64,000 bases of DNA from Blastobasis lacticolella. Lineage: Eukaryota > Arthropoda > Insecta > Lepidoptera > Blastobasidae. Positions 1 to 11,612 of this stretch are shown piece after piece (the stretch's first letter is position 1; each line of letters starts with the position of its first letter). The notes beneath the pieces were generated by a model. The model saw only the letters and a program-made list of their open reading frames with translations, made no database searches and had not been told where the DNA came from. The stretch covers positions 13,353,001 to 13,417,000 of the forward strand of contig LR990059.1 of the NCBI GenBank assembly GCA_905147135.1, in the 5' to 3' direction. The position numbers were made by a program, and so were the translations under genes.

Positions 1-307
1 TTTTATCATCAAACTTTCGGTTATCATTAATATAAGATGATACTTCCACTTCACGTAAATGTGTATGAAATTCATAAAATTGATAATAGATAATATCAAC
101 ATTATCATTGTTAATGAAAGGTATAGAAGTATTGTCCACAAAATGCTCTTGACATTCCTCGTTATCAAGTTGCAATGGATCTTCTTCAGCACTTGGTTTC
201 AAAACCGACAAAGGAAGTTCTTCAGCGAATGAAATGGACGGCTCAGTTCTGTAAGTCCTTGAAGTACTTTGAAAGTCAAAGTGTATCAGTGAAACACATG
301 GAATGTT
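1..307 (-). CDS. Partial open frame running off the left edge, unknown protein
   Basis: On the minus strand a frame stays open for about 100 codons from near 307 to the window edge. It is acidic and polar (…EPSISFAEELPLSVLKPS…, then EEDPLQLDNEE), ending in NDNRKFDDK at the edge. It may begin at a splice acceptor (…CACAG at about 308-309). It lies downstream of the THAP exon at 774-990 on the same strand and could be a later exon of that gene, but the intron phases of the two do not fit directly, so an intermediate exon would be needed. Composition suggests the linker of a THAP or transposase-like protein. No domain is recognised. Function unknown. Confidence 0.3.
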
Positions 308-479
308 CTGTGCAGCCGTTCAAGGGAATATTGATTTTTTAATCTTTTTGTTTCTTTGTCACTTTCTAAAATAATAAAAGTAGGTAAAGTAAACAATATA
401 AAACAAGTATAAAATAGTGTTTGTTTTTAAGTAATAAAAAATAATCATTTAGGCGTTAATTTCCAGGTTGTGCTCTCGA

Positions 480-716
480 GAACGAGGGCCCGGGGTCCGC
501 CTTGACCATGATCCAGAATTTGGCGATCAGGTAATTACAGTGGAGCGACTACCATCTCACCTCTGTGACCCTGCTACCAGGGGAACCTGACCAGATTGGA
601 TCATGGTTACAAATTCAGTTGCCTGAATATATAGGTTTCATTACGATGTTTTCCCTCACCATAAGAGCATCGGTTGGTAACTATTCAACTAATGTACATA
701 ACTCAGAAGAGAGTCA
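480..716. repeat. Dispersed repeat fragment shared with transposon interior
   Basis: About 70-80 bp at 628-716 (ttcattacgatgttttcc, then tattcaactaatgtacataa) recur almost unchanged inside the DNA transposon copies (7578-7655, 36055-36130, 49205-49280, and reverse at 27490-27545 and 56855-56920). The preceding 480-627 (GC-richer, ggggtccgccttgaccatg) is probably part of the same retroposon. The phrase resembles a very common lepidopteran interspersed repeat; the family name is not assigned. Confidence 0.4.
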
Positions 717-773
717 TTGTAAGTAAAAACAGATAAGTACATAAAGATTCTTTCACCCCACTACGGAACTTAC

Positions 774-990
774 CAAACCTGAGTGGTGTGGTAATAAAAT
801 CACTAGGCTTGAAATGTTCAGAGCATATATACGCAAACTTTTTCAGTTGCGGTCCAGTCTTGAGTACATCTAATCTTATAGCCTTATTCCATTGATTTCG
901 TATTAGAGTATCTTGTGGGAACAAATGTTTTCCTTGGTTTCTGCAGGTGTGAACAATACACCGAGATCGCGGATTGAAAAAGGTATCTAC
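774..990 (-). CDS. THAP-type zinc-finger exon
   Basis: The minus-strand frame reads CIVHTC (943-960), RNQGKHLFPQD, NQWNKAIR and YICSEHF (814-825). This is the C-x2-4-C … FP.d … W … C-x2-H layout of the THAP DNA-binding domain found in P-element transposases and insect THAP regulators. The exon ends at a strong donor (TTTG|GTAAGT, donor 768-773). The frame is closed just upstream by a TAA at 991-993, so either a small upstream exon supplies the start or the N-terminus is lost. The AVPxxF box that normally ends the domain is not seen and would lie in the next exon. It may belong to a host gene or a decayed transposon; I cannot tell which. The domain call is fairly sure, integrity is not. Confidence 0.6.
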
Positions 991-2314
991 TTAGGAAAGG
1001 GAATACACTATTATCAGTAGTTTTCAACAATTTTAGAGTTTTCATATTTTAAATTATTGCTAACAAAACGAACATCAATAGTCAGTTCGTGTCATGGACG
1101 CTAGGATCAAGTATGATTTTTTTTTATTAAATTTGGAACGTATTACTTATATAAATATATTTTACCTTTCTTTCGATCTTTGAAAGTTATGTATACATAA
1201 ACTTTGTATTTTGTTTAGTATTAGTTGGCTGAATGACATCACTGCCTCAATCATACAGATTTAAAAAGAAATTACCAAAATTATTGGTTTTTTGAAACCA
1301 AACGACAATACCTACTGGAAAACTCCTCATTGACTTAAACTACATTAAAAACTAAATTTCTATGTACATACTAAACTACACCAAAAGGACAGTCAATAAA
1401 AAAATATGTATTAAAGAACTTAAAGCTTATATCTATTATTGTCTTTCTATTAACTATAGGTTGGATTGGAGTTTTTAACTTTTACGAGCTCTGTAGGAGA
1501 GAAGCTGCAGAATAATAGTCTTATATATCCCCAGTAGATGGCGCTAACTTATGTTTGTATCGGCGTCTGTTAGCCGAATGTTGCACTGTTTCGTTGACAG
1601 GTGGCGTGTTGATTCTTATGGATTAATTAATAAAAGTTAATTTATTGTTGTAGTGATAAATATAGTTCACCATTCTGCACCTATAACTCACTATTTAATT
1701 CACAGTTGCACAGAAGTTCATCCATTATGTTTTCTCTTCAGAATTGCTATGCTAGTTTTATATTGTTGTTAACTGTTCATTGACGGTAGTAAACCAACAT
1801 TTAACGCTGCTTTAATGATGGTTGTTAGATAATTAACACTGATAACGTTGTAGCATAATATTCTTGATTTAAGTAGTCTATATCTAGTCGTAGCTAACGT
1901 TTAACATGAATAGTTAAATCATTAAAACACTCACAAAGTAATTTCGTCACAGTCCAATAAATTATTTCTTCTTTGTTTTTATCACTATTGTCTTCTTTAT
2001 TATGGTAAAACTTTTATTGACGTGGAATTTTCACTCATTAATAATGAAAAGTACTGTATTACAAAACAATATTCACACTAATACTATTTTTAAAACAATT
2101 TTTTCAATGGAGACGACAATTATTACGTGCAAGTGGCGCCATCTCGCGATATTAATTTGTATCAATGATCTGCCATTCTTCTGAGTTGTGTAACATTAGG
2201 TAGGCATTCGGGTTGGCCTGCTGCTCCTGTAGGGTAACCGGGGCTCTAGTCGGTTAAGTAGGTTAGAGCAAGTAGGATATAGGCGTATAGGTTTAGATAG
2301 GTCGGAGCAAGTAG
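991..2314. other. AT-rich stretch with no gene recognised
   Basis: Long A/T runs, stop codons in all frames and only short chance frames. No coding, RNA or terminal-repeat signature was found. Confidence 0.5.
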
Positions 2315-2337
2315 GACGCAAGCTATTAGCTTGCGTC
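2315..2337. repeat. Short near-perfect hairpin
   Basis: The arms gacgcaagcta and tagcttgcgtc are exact reverse complements separated by one base. The hairpin lies in a patch with repeated agcaagtagga units (about 2268-2315). Function unknown; it could be the subterminal hairpin of a small mobile element. Confidence 0.5.
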
Positions 2338-3595
2338 TATGAGCACACATAGCACTGGCTAGGTGATAATTCAAATGTGTTCCATTTGAGAGATCTAAGG
2401 TATTATATGTATTTTATATCATTCTTAAATCTTATCAATATAACATCAATCAAACATTTGCATTTTTACTTTAAACTCAGTGTAACAAGCAGTGTTACAG
2501 TAGCGTATTGGTAGCCATTTGTGCTGTGTTCAAAAAGAGGAGATGTGGTCATACTTGTTGTCGTCCCTTTTGATGAATTATCTTTATACTAATAGTGCCG
2601 TAGCTTCATAATCATGAATCAGTATAAATCGTATACAATTAGGACAACAAATAATAACATACACATGGTGCAATAAGATGAATCAACTGCAGTATAAGCC
2701 AATGCATGTACGGTAATGAATTGACGGTATTACATTCACGTCGTACGTACTGTTATCAAGTAAGCTGAGCAAACAGTCGACTCGCTCCGCTCTAAGCGTA
2801 ACAAATCGCCAGGATACTTTCCATCTTCTTGGTCTCTGTGATTCTGGGAGGCGGGCTACCCGCCTTCCCAGTACACTCGCTGATCATAGGTGCCTGGTCT
2901 GAGCAGCTTGACCTAGCCAGTACCCGCCGGACGTGGAAGCTTTGCCTCCACGAGGACCTCCACCTTCTCCATAGTCCTGCCACGGTTGCTCCAACTATGA
3001 GTCGACTGTCGTGATGGGCGAGAGGAACTCGCTCCAGTCCGATTTCTACGCACCATGTCTATGACACTACTCAGAGTATATTATACTAGCGTTTATTGGA
3101 CTCAAATGGAAAGCTACTGTGCTAGTTCCATACGTACAGGCTCATCATCTTTCCACACCATATAAATGACAGTCGTATAATATACACATGAACACATACC
3201 AGGGTCACAGGTCGCTGCGTCGTACTGCGCACTCCTATTGCCCTGATCTGCTCCGTTCACGTCCCTTGGGGTTTAAGTGCACCCACCAACAAAGCGTCGT
3301 TTTCTGTCCTCGTGTCAACCTACAGAACCGTTATATTTAAAAGCATAGCCAAAGCGGGGTTACCACAATACAAAAAGATTGACATAAACGGTGTGACACT
3401 TACCGACTATTTTACGACATCTTGCGTATCAAATTCGCGACACTCCCAACAGCGAAGAAGGTTAGGGCAGCAAGGCGAGTAAGTGACGCGTCCATTCCAT
3501 GATTTTCTCTCTTGCGCGAATGGCTGCTAATCTCTAAAAACGATAATAGGAGAAGAGATTCTACTGCCCGAATAAACTAAATTATTCAATTCCAT
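2338..3595. other. Unassigned region, GC-richer island near 2.8-3.05 kb
   Basis: 2792-3014 is GC-richer and open on both strands for about 60 codons, but neither product resembles a protein I know. It could be a retroelement remnant. The remainder (3060-3595) shows no gene. Confidence 0.35.
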
Positions 3596-5070
3596 TTTAG
3601 AAACCGTAAAGTTTCCAGATAAATTCTGCTATTCGAATATCATTCTTCTCCACAAGAAGGGTGATAAGTCCGATTTAGATAATTATAGACCAATCAGCCT
3701 TGTTTCGCATTTTTACAAATTTTTTATAAAGGTCATAAGCAATTGAATTTCTCCCAAACTGGATACACATCAACCAGCAGAATAGGCAGGATTCCGCAGA
3801 GGCCTATCTACCACCGACCATTTACATACGCTCTAACAAATCATAGAGAAGTATAATGAATTCAAACTCCCTCTATACCTAGCTTTTAAAGACTACTCCA
3901 AGGCTTTGACATTCTGACACATGCCGCAATATTCGAAGCTCTAGAGAACCAAGAGATCGAGGATACCTGTATCAAACTCCTTCAAGAAGTTTACAGAAAT
4001 AGCATTGCATCTTAAAAACTCAATACTCCCGGCCAACCCTTCCCTACATCTAATTGAGTTAAACAAGGAGACCCACTATCTCCCAAACTTTTTACTGCCA
4101 CTTTAGAAGAGGTTTTCAGAAGGCTTGCAGCTAGCTGGGAGGGAATGGGCATTGTTTTCGGCGAAAAAAGATTAACCAATCTCAGATTCGCCGATGATAT
4201 AATTCTTTCCTCATCCTCAGCAGCGGAGCTTTGATCTATGATCCCCCAATTAAATAAGGCAAGCCTCGAGGTCGGACTGAAAATGAATATGTCAAAGACC
4301 AAGTTAATGACAAACAGCAACATACGTAGGTTAGAAGTGGATGGCGAAGAGATTGCATACGTCAATGAGTACCTATACCTGGGCCAATTAGTTTCTTTCC
4401 AGGCGAGGCAGGATTTAGAAATTACACGACGTGTCCAAAACGCCTGGAAAAGCTATTGGTCCATGAAACACCTCATGAAAGGTAATCTTCCTTTATCATT
4501 ACAAAGGAAATTGATGGACATGTGTATCTCCCCATCCTCACCTACAGTGCTCAAACTTGGTCTTTGACGGATCATCAGAAGTCCGTACTCGGGATTTGCC
4601 AGCGAGACATGAAGCGCAGTATCTTGGGAGTCAAATTGTCAGACCGTATAAGAAACAGTGTACTGCGCTCCAAAACTCAAATCGCCGATGTGGGTTTAAA
4701 AGCTGCCAACCTGAAGTAGGACTGGGCTGGACATGTATGCCGCCGCATGCCAATCGAGTTGTGGGCAAAAATATCCACCGACTGGACCCCACAAAACGTT
4801 ACAAGGAAGCGCGGAAGGCCTAGACGATGATGGCGGGACGAGTTGGACGCCTTTTCTAAGCATTGGCTGAAGAAAACATCCGACCGTGAGTCGTGGAAGA
4901 TTGAAAGGGAGGCCTTTGCCCTACAGTGGGACAGAAATGGGTAAAAATAAAAAAAAATAAACAGCTTGTAAAACCTATGTTTTTAGCATTTCCAATTAAT
5001 ATTTCAGTGTTTATTGCTAAATTATTAACCAGCCATGATATTTTTCGAATAACGATTTATATAATGGTTC
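3596..5070 (+). pseudogene. RTE-clade LINE, 5'-truncated reverse transcriptase remnant
   Basis: Broken frames spell an RTE-type reverse transcriptase: [20 protein letters not shown] (about 3648-3705), QPAE.AGFRRGLSTTDH, LYLAFKDYSKAF (about 3878), then FADDIILSSSS (about 4188-4222, the FADD catalytic box), the thumb region YLYLGQLVSF and the C-terminal GHVCR / RGRPRR / WRDELDAF segment ending about 4940. Several frameshifts and an in-frame stop (ctttgatct at 4229-4237, where sister copies read glycine) show it is dead. The 3' UTR runs to about 5070, where the reverse-oriented copy at 60156 also ends. The endonuclease half is missing, as usual for 5'-truncated LINEs. The style recalls RTE elements described in Heliconius (from memory). 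Confidence 0.8.
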
Positions 5071-5809
5071 AGTGTAAAAATTAATGTTTTTAATTCCTAA
5101 ATCACTCAATTCTACAATGTTGGTGCTATTTTTATCCTTCTGGGAATATACAGGGTGTAAAAAGACCGCTAGCATTAATTGAAACCCCATATTCTACCCA
5201 GGAAACTGAACAACTTGCCCAAAGAAACATACCCGCGGAAATGACTTCATAATTTCGCTACCTAAAATACATAATTAATTGCGATGCGCAATGTACAACG
5301 TCTGGCGCATGCCTCTCGCTGGCCCACGTGACTAGTGGTCACTGACCCCGCGCGGCGGCCGCTTTGACGTATTCTACCTAACTAGTACGGGGAAAGACCT
5401 ACTGCACGATGATTTTTTCCCGTAATTGGCCGCACAAAGCAAATGAGGTTCTCGTCAAAATGGTACCACCTGGAACCTAACACCTGTTAACCAAAGCAAA
5501 TAAGGCACAATATTCCCTTATTTAAACCTAAATAACTGCTAAACCATAAGTCGCAGACTGTTTCCGATTGGTACCTACTATCTTCCTAACTTTTGATGGC
5601 GCAGACGGTGTCAAAATTTCAACCTTCTGTCTTCAGCTGTTCAGAATGTTAGTACCACATGCTTTTTGTTTAAATTATATTACAAAATTAAGTAGATACA
5701 GATGGCAGCACATCAACCTATTTACCGCCAGTATAACATGAGCTAGCATAACTATGCACACACGTACAAACCGAAGATAACAAGCAAAGCAATGTACCTA
5801 GGTACTTAC

Positions 5810-6604
5810 CTACTCCACGTTTCGCGAGCGCCGAATTAGATGCGGGTCAAATTGGCGTCCGCCAACCTCCAGGCAGATGCGCGCTCGGTGCAGGGTGTCT
5901 GCGTGAAGCCGTGTGTGAATTGTGGGGTCTTCCTTAAATTGGCTTTTCAGCTCGACAAACACACGAGTTATTTTATCCCGTAAAACCTCTTCTGTCTGAC
6001 ACGGCCGGTCATACACACGATCTTTCACATGACCCCACAAAAAAAAATCCAACGGTGTTAAGTCCGGTGATCGTGCGGGCCAGGGATGTGGCCCGCACCT
6101 TCCGATCCAGTGCCTACCAAAGATCCTACTTAGACGTTGGCGCACTGGCACCGTGATATGCGGCGGAGCACCGTCGTGCTGGAACCACGTGTCTCGCAGA
6201 TTGGCCAGGGTCATATCGTCCAGCTCGTCAGATATCGGCCCGTTGATAAGGGCCAGGTACTCAGGGCCGTTCATCCTGCTCGGTAAAAATACCGGACCCA
6301 GGATCTGGTACCGTACGATACCCGCCCATACGTTGACACTCCACCGGACTTGGTGATTTGTCTCCTGAACATCGTACGTATTTTCCTCACTACAGAAGTG
6401 AGAGTTCCGTCGGTTCCACATACCATTTCGGGTAAACGTACTCTCATCCGTCCAAAGGATATTTCCGACGAACGCTACATTGGCTTGAGACTGGGCTATC
6501 AACCACCTGCAGTACTCCATGCGACTTCGGCGATCGCCAGGCACCAAAGCGTGTACTTTTCCTGCGTTCCTGCGTAAAATTGTATGCACTGTTCTGTGCG
6601 ACAC
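5810..6604 (-). pseudogene. DD41D Tc1/mariner-type transposase, N-terminally truncated (copy A)
   Basis: The 264-codon frame carries a DDE_3-type catalytic core: ILWTDES (first Asp), FQHDGAPPHI (second Asp) and PDLTPLDFFLWG (third Asp). By my count 41 residues separate the second and third Asp, the DD41D spacing of the rosa-like group, against 34 in mariner. The N-terminal helix-turn-helix half seen in copy E (MPRANERHR…) is deleted and the frame starts at GTG, so this is a fragment. It lies within a TA-flanked transposon, consistent with cut-and-paste mobility. Function is presumed lost. Confidence 0.75.
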
Positions 6605-8833
6605 AATAAGCCATTCGCCATTTCGCCATTCGGGGCGAACTTCAATTCGTTCGCTGACTTTTCGACTTGAAAGTACCTACGTTCTGAACTGAAAGTGAAG
6701 TAGGTAAACCTCTTGTTATCTGATCGAGCTATTTTGTTTTGCTTATGTCGATTAGCAAAATGCACCTACCTAGGTACCTATGTACCAAGCTATGGTGGAT
6801 CAAAGAATAACTATAAAAAGGTAGTGGGTTCGCTTCTCTTGTCAGTAAATAAGAAGTAGGTAGGTAATCAGGCAGGACGACACTACTGTACAGCGAGAAC
6901 TCACTCCGTAATAATAACGGCGTTTAGGAAATCTAGGTCGCAACTAGATACCTAAGCACTTACCTACCTACTACAACTTGCCTTCGCATTGACGATTTTT
7001 TTTCTGTGACTCAAACGCGGATGCTTCAAGAACTGGCCGAGACGGTGCCGATGGGCAGTCAAGAGTAGGTACCTAAAGCACAACCTAAGGTACGGAATGG
7101 CTGCCTGAGATGGCCCGGGTTGGGAGTTTGGGGTCGTATTCGATTGTTATTTGTTGTGTTCTCTAGGTACCTACTTACCGTCTTCTTCTTTCTTCTTATC
7201 AGCCGTACCTACGTAGAACGTCCAGTGCTGGTCATAGGCCTCCCCGATCGACTTCCTTTCCACCGTTAATAGTCACCGGGGCCCCGCGACCTTTATTAGA
7301 TCGTTGGTCCATGGTACCTAGGTAGGTTGTAGGTAGAGGTATCGGTCATTGACCCCTCATATCAGTTGCATGGCGAAGGAAAATGTGAATACGTACTCGT
7401 ATCCGTAAGTAGGTATGTATGCAGGGATTCAGTGGGTGTGATGGATCCAGGAGGCGCTGGATTTTGGGCACGCCTCAGCTGCTGCTCTCTTGCCTCCTTA
7501 GAAGAGTTAGTGGAGATGGTAGACCTCAGTAAACTGTTTCAACAAATAAGATCATGGGTGCACAGAAGGTCGCCTGGTTTCATTACGATGTTTTCCGTCA
7601 CCGTATTGTATTCAACTAATGTACATAACTCAGAAAGAGTCATTAGTACATGGCCATTTGGATGCTACACTTAGGCATCGGTCACTAATTAAACTTTATT
7701 CGCGTCTGCTGATCAGATTCACATTTATACACCTACGCGGTGCAATACAACTGATCAGCTTACTTGATTCTCGTGTGATAATGGTTTAGGTATGTTCGAT
7801 TTGAAATAACAATTAAGGTAGGTATTAAGTCATCGATCAATGACCTGGGTTTAATACTTATTTCTTCTTAAAGTGTGTATCTATCTGGAAGGTACTTACT
7901 GCGCCTTTGGTCCGATCCCGCATCAGTTCTCGTGTCGTGCGTATCTGACAAATGAATACCTACCTAGTTACTTTTTTTTGCCTTAGTCTCCACGGTTCGG
8001 TCGTGTGATAGGAATTGGGTATGTTCGTAATACAAACATGTTGGTTTGGTATCCGGTCATCCTGTCAGCTGATGAAAAGTGGTAGGTAGGTACTACCACA
8101 GGTACTACGTTCAATTCTCATGTTCCTAGTAGGTATTGGACTATCGAACTTTACTGCAGATATCGACAGTAGGTAGGTGGTAGGTACTGGGCTCGATTCT
8201 CGTATGATGTGAAAGTCCGTAAGCAAACGTGTACGTAAGTTAGGTAGGTAAACAGATCCTGTGCCTGATCATGCAAGTGCGCGCCACGGTAGACTACGGT
8301 AAATTCTCATGTAATGTAAATGGTCGTCATACAATCATGTACCTAGGTAGGTAGGACTTTCGATCGTGAACTTTACTGCTAATATCGACGGTAGATAGGT
8401 GCTGGTATAATGTCAATGACCGTAAGCAAACGTTTAGGTAATGTATTAAGGTAGGTATGCGTACCCCTGTCGTGTTGAGCTTTACTGAGTGGTAGCATGG
8501 CAGTGCTGTTGCCCCATGGGCATGGGCCCACGGGCGGCCGGTGGCGGATTGGCGCAGGCACGGCCGCTGTAGGTAATACCCAGCGCGCGGCACCGAGTAG
8601 GTGGAAAGTTAGCGCGCGGCAGCTAGTAAGTAGGTAGTTGGGCGCACGTGTACGGCCGGCCAGCCTGCACGATATCCATTGCGTGCTTTTACTTAAAGTG
8701 CATTTATTTCAACTTAAATTTGAACGATCAGTGTCTAAATTGATTGCGAACGATTTAGTTATCGATACTTGATATTTTTTAATACAAAAATATATATATA
8801 TTTTTTAATCTCATATTCTGCCTAAACTATGAG
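6605..8833. other. Transposon A interior, noncoding
   Basis: No gene recognised. Contains dense GGTA/TACC tetramers, a LINE-like scrap at about 7215-7270 (gtccagtgctggtcataggcctcc), the dispersed repeat at 7578-7655, and a GC-rich patch at 8500-8660 (gggcggccggtggcgg). The short frames here recur in other copies only because the copies are near-identical. Confidence 0.55.
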
Positions 8834-9197
8834 TTTCCGCGGGTATGTTTCTTGAAGAAAGTTGTTTAATTTCATGGGTAGAACATGGGATTTCAATTAA
8901 TGCTAGCGGTCTTTTTACACCCTGTATATTCAATTGCCAATGAAAGAGAATAAAAAATATATACATGTACACAATTTGTTTTATTAAAAACCCCCTGTAA
9001 TAATTGGCTTAAACTACATTAAAAACTAAATTCCACTAAAATATCTATTTCACTAAACGAAAAAGACTGTCAATAACAAATTTAAATACAAAACATTTAT
9101 ACAATTAAACTACACTACACTAAACAATACTATTAAGAGCTAATTTAATAAAACAAACTATACTACACAAAATAAAATAAAAACACTAAAAATTATA

Positions 9198-11459
9198 CTA
9201 AGTCCCTTCCAAGTTCTCCCTCCAGCTGTTCAAATCTAACCTTTCTGCATACGTTTTGCTCCTTTGTACCACTAACTGTGCTTCTCCTCCACTACCTGCT
9301 GCTTGGAACTGACTTATAGCAACTTCTGCAGTGCCCTCAGATTTCAAATCGATGTGGCTGCTATAAAAGCGTTCTAACCATTGTGGTAGTGGCTGAAACT
9401 GTGACAAGCACATATCAGAGCATAAAAGGAGACACGCATTCGCAGAAGATTGTCTTAGCAGCTGGAGTCTGATGGAAATCGCCAAGTCATCCAGGTCCTT
9501 TGGTACTAAAGTAAAGAGGTCGCGGCCGTTCTTCATAAGCTGCAAGAAAATACAGGTATTTTGTTAATGTCACTAAATATGTGGCAATACTATTAGAAAA
9601 GACATTAAAACGAATCAAGAGGAGACAAAATATACGACGTTTGTTTCATTTTAAAACTTTGAAGATCACAACAAAACATAGATCGAAAAATTTAGTACAA
9701 ATTAATACATTTTAAATAGGATGAATAAACAGGTAACACTAAATAGGTATGTCTAACTGACCTGCGTGGCGAGAGCGCGGTACGCGTGCGTCTCCCCGGC
9801 GGCCAGCAACGCGCGCAGAAACTGCAGCAGCGGCGCGGCCAACATCGACATCTTGCCGCCGTTGCTTAAACGGGCCTCTGTAGGACAATACACTGGTATT
9901 AATACATCCAACGTCATAATCAGACTTTGATAAGAGGCAAGTTAATTTATTCGATGAAATCCACGTTCTTATTGAGAGAAGACTATAAAAATTCTGCATC
10001 TAGGATATTAATAACAATTTACACGTACCTGCAAAATAGTCGCCCATTAGATTGGCCGCATTAACCAGATAGGTAATGTCGCTACGCTGCAATAGTTCGA
10101 TATCTGAAAGTAAAAATAAAAGTTATTGAATTTACCGTAAGCATTACTTAGCCTTTAAGCCTAGATAGCTCTAACGCTGAGGGATGGCAAATTATAAAGC
10201 ACAATACAAAACTTAAAACGGATATTGAGCAAGTTAAACCAAATCAAGGGATAGTTACTGTTAAATGTGTCCTGCAAGACTGCGTTGAGGAACGCTCCAC
10301 GCAATCGGTCCTGGCGCTGTCGACGCGAGATAGACACGCCGATGGCCGTCAGCCGCCGCGCAGTCGCCGCCGAGCGCAGCGCGGCCGCACGCATGGATGA
10401 GAATGCCGCTCTGTAACCAGACAACGTTATTAATACGACTATACTGTACAGTGAAAAAATAGGTTCTAGGTCTACGTTTCGAAAATAGCTCAAGTTGTTT
10501 TAATAATAAAATTATCGATGTGGTGGCACATTGTATAAAACCATTTGATAATGAATATGTATTACTATTTATAGATTATCAAATCCGCCTGCGAAGCATG
10601 ACCATATGCCAAGAGTCCGACAGATGGTTGATAATACTGATTATCGCGTGGATACAAATTGCAATTACAGTTTACTTTAGGAAAAAAATACTTACTCTAA
10701 TCTAACCTCATCCGGGCACATTTTTGCTAACATCTCCTCCAAATGCTTCAATTTTCTATTAAATAGAATGCCGTCTTCGTTCATTGTGAACCTTTCCAGC
10801 TGAAATAAGAAAGTAAATTAATGAATGACGCGCTTTACTGTCGTACAGCTAGTGTCAAACAAGAAGAGACTTGGCGGGTCACGTGGTTCGACTTGCGCTG
10901 TATACGATTACCTGCGCGAAATCCCCTCCACTGCCATTTGACAAGTCTCTTCTTTCGTAACGCGGGTTATAATTATAATGGTAAAACAAAAATTAACTAT
11001 CAAACCAGTGATGAATAAATCAAACTATCTTTGGCAATTAATTTAAGTCATTGATAATAAAAAGATGAAGCCACAAATCAATAAAAATAAAATTAATTCT
11101 AAACATTTGAATTTGCACAAAGAAACTGTTTCTTTTTATCGTTGACTATTGCTTTTTGGTTAATTTAAGAAAATAATATATTGTTTACCTTAGATCTAAA
11201 TGAAACACTAAAAATTATAAGATTATAGTCGCGTATGACACGGAAACTAGCGGACTACTGACGTTTGAATATTAATAATAGGTTTTATAATAATTACACA
11301 AATTTCTCATACCAAATCAATTAACGGCGCGTGTTCATTGTAGACGCGCAGAAAGGATGGGTACAGCGCCCTTTCTTCGGAGCTGAACTTCTCAGCAGCC
11401 AAACTCCTCTCCACGGCCTGCGCCCAATCTTCGGTTTGAAGTGCATTGACAGGTGCCAT
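9198..11459 (-). CDS. Six-exon MIF4G-like gene, copy A
   Basis: Exons (minus): 11313-11459, 10696-10799, 10259-10410, 10029-10103, 9762-9877, 9198-9539. All have GT/AG borders and compatible phases, giving 936 nt (311 aa plus TAG). The ATG at 11457-11459 (MAPVNALQTEDWAQAV) is the first in-frame ATG after the promoter. Exons 3-6 show an all-helical pattern (RLRGAFLNAVLQDTF, YLVNAANLMGDYF, MLAAPLLQFLRALL, CLLLCSDMCL…WLERFYSSHI) that parallels, motif by motif, the MIF4G fold of MIF4GD/SLIP1 and CTIF, which link mRNA-binding proteins to eIF4 factors. This is an inference from recalled pattern, not a search. Copy-specific residues: ERSL, EERALYPSFL, LERF and THAYR. No signal peptide or membrane segment is seen. 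Confidence 0.7.
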
Positions 11460-11575
11460 TATTGAAATTAATGCAACTAAAACACGACAAAACCACACAA
11501 GAAGAAAAACTCGAACAACACTCGAAGATGACAAAATAATGACGGAGCCGGAGCTGCTACGGTAGTCAAGCAATG

Positions 11576-11612
11576 AATGAGCGTTCACGGCGACAGCGAC
11601 GCCTTTTATATA
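11576..11612 (-). promoter_or_regulatory. TATA/initiator core promoter of copy A
   Basis: On the minus strand TATAAAAGGC (TATAAAA at 11604-11610) is followed 32 bp downstream by the initiator-like TCATT (11576-11580), the usual spacing for an insect core promoter. The 5' UTR is about 120 nt and contains no ATG before 11459. Confidence 0.65.

Larger units (their letters stand above)
5151..8924 (-). mobile_element. TA-flanked DNA transposon, copy A (deletion derivative)
   Basis: Both ends begin CAGGGTGTAAAAAGACCGC and stay similar for about 91 bp (5151-5241 and the reverse complement of 8834-8924), up to ACCCGCGGAA. Each end is flanked by TA (5149-5150 and 8925-8926), the target duplication of the Tc1/mariner superfamily. 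The interior holds a transposase 3' part on the minus strand (5810-6604). About 1.9 kb present in copy E is missing here between the start of the SHRTVHT segment and the CGCCCCGAATGG stretch, so the copy cannot encode a full transposase. The rest is noncoding, rich in acctacctaggtacc and containing fragments of other repeats. Confidence 0.8.

Noticed and set aside
4012..4365. Minus-strand frame MTYAISSPSTSNLRML… over RTE copies (also at 45754 and 60850)
   Set aside because: Antisense shadow of the reverse transcriptase. It recurs only because the LINE does.
7366..7674. 102-codon plus frame with KLFQQIRSWVHRRSPGF in the transposon (also 35843, 48997, 56816)
   Set aside because: Conserved only through copy identity. 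It overlaps a dispersed noncoding repeat (seen also at 628-716 in another context).
8327..8593. 88-codon minus frame in the GC-rich transposon patch (also 36746, 50000, 55891)
   Set aside because: Two overlapping frames of similar length and no domain. GC-rich chance openness.
10821..11018. 65-codon frame in intron 1 (MNDALYCRTASV…), in all copies
   Set aside because: Lies wholly in the intron of a strongly supported gene. Identity reflects duplication, and the internal inverted repeat (aagaagagacttg / caagtctcttctt) explains its odd composition.
11460..11588. Longer first exon reading upstream of MAPV (LLDYRSSSGSV…VALISI)
   Set aside because: The frame is open but has no ATG (only GTG/TTG), and the TATA/initiator places the transcript start inside it. 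MAPV has the good ATG context.
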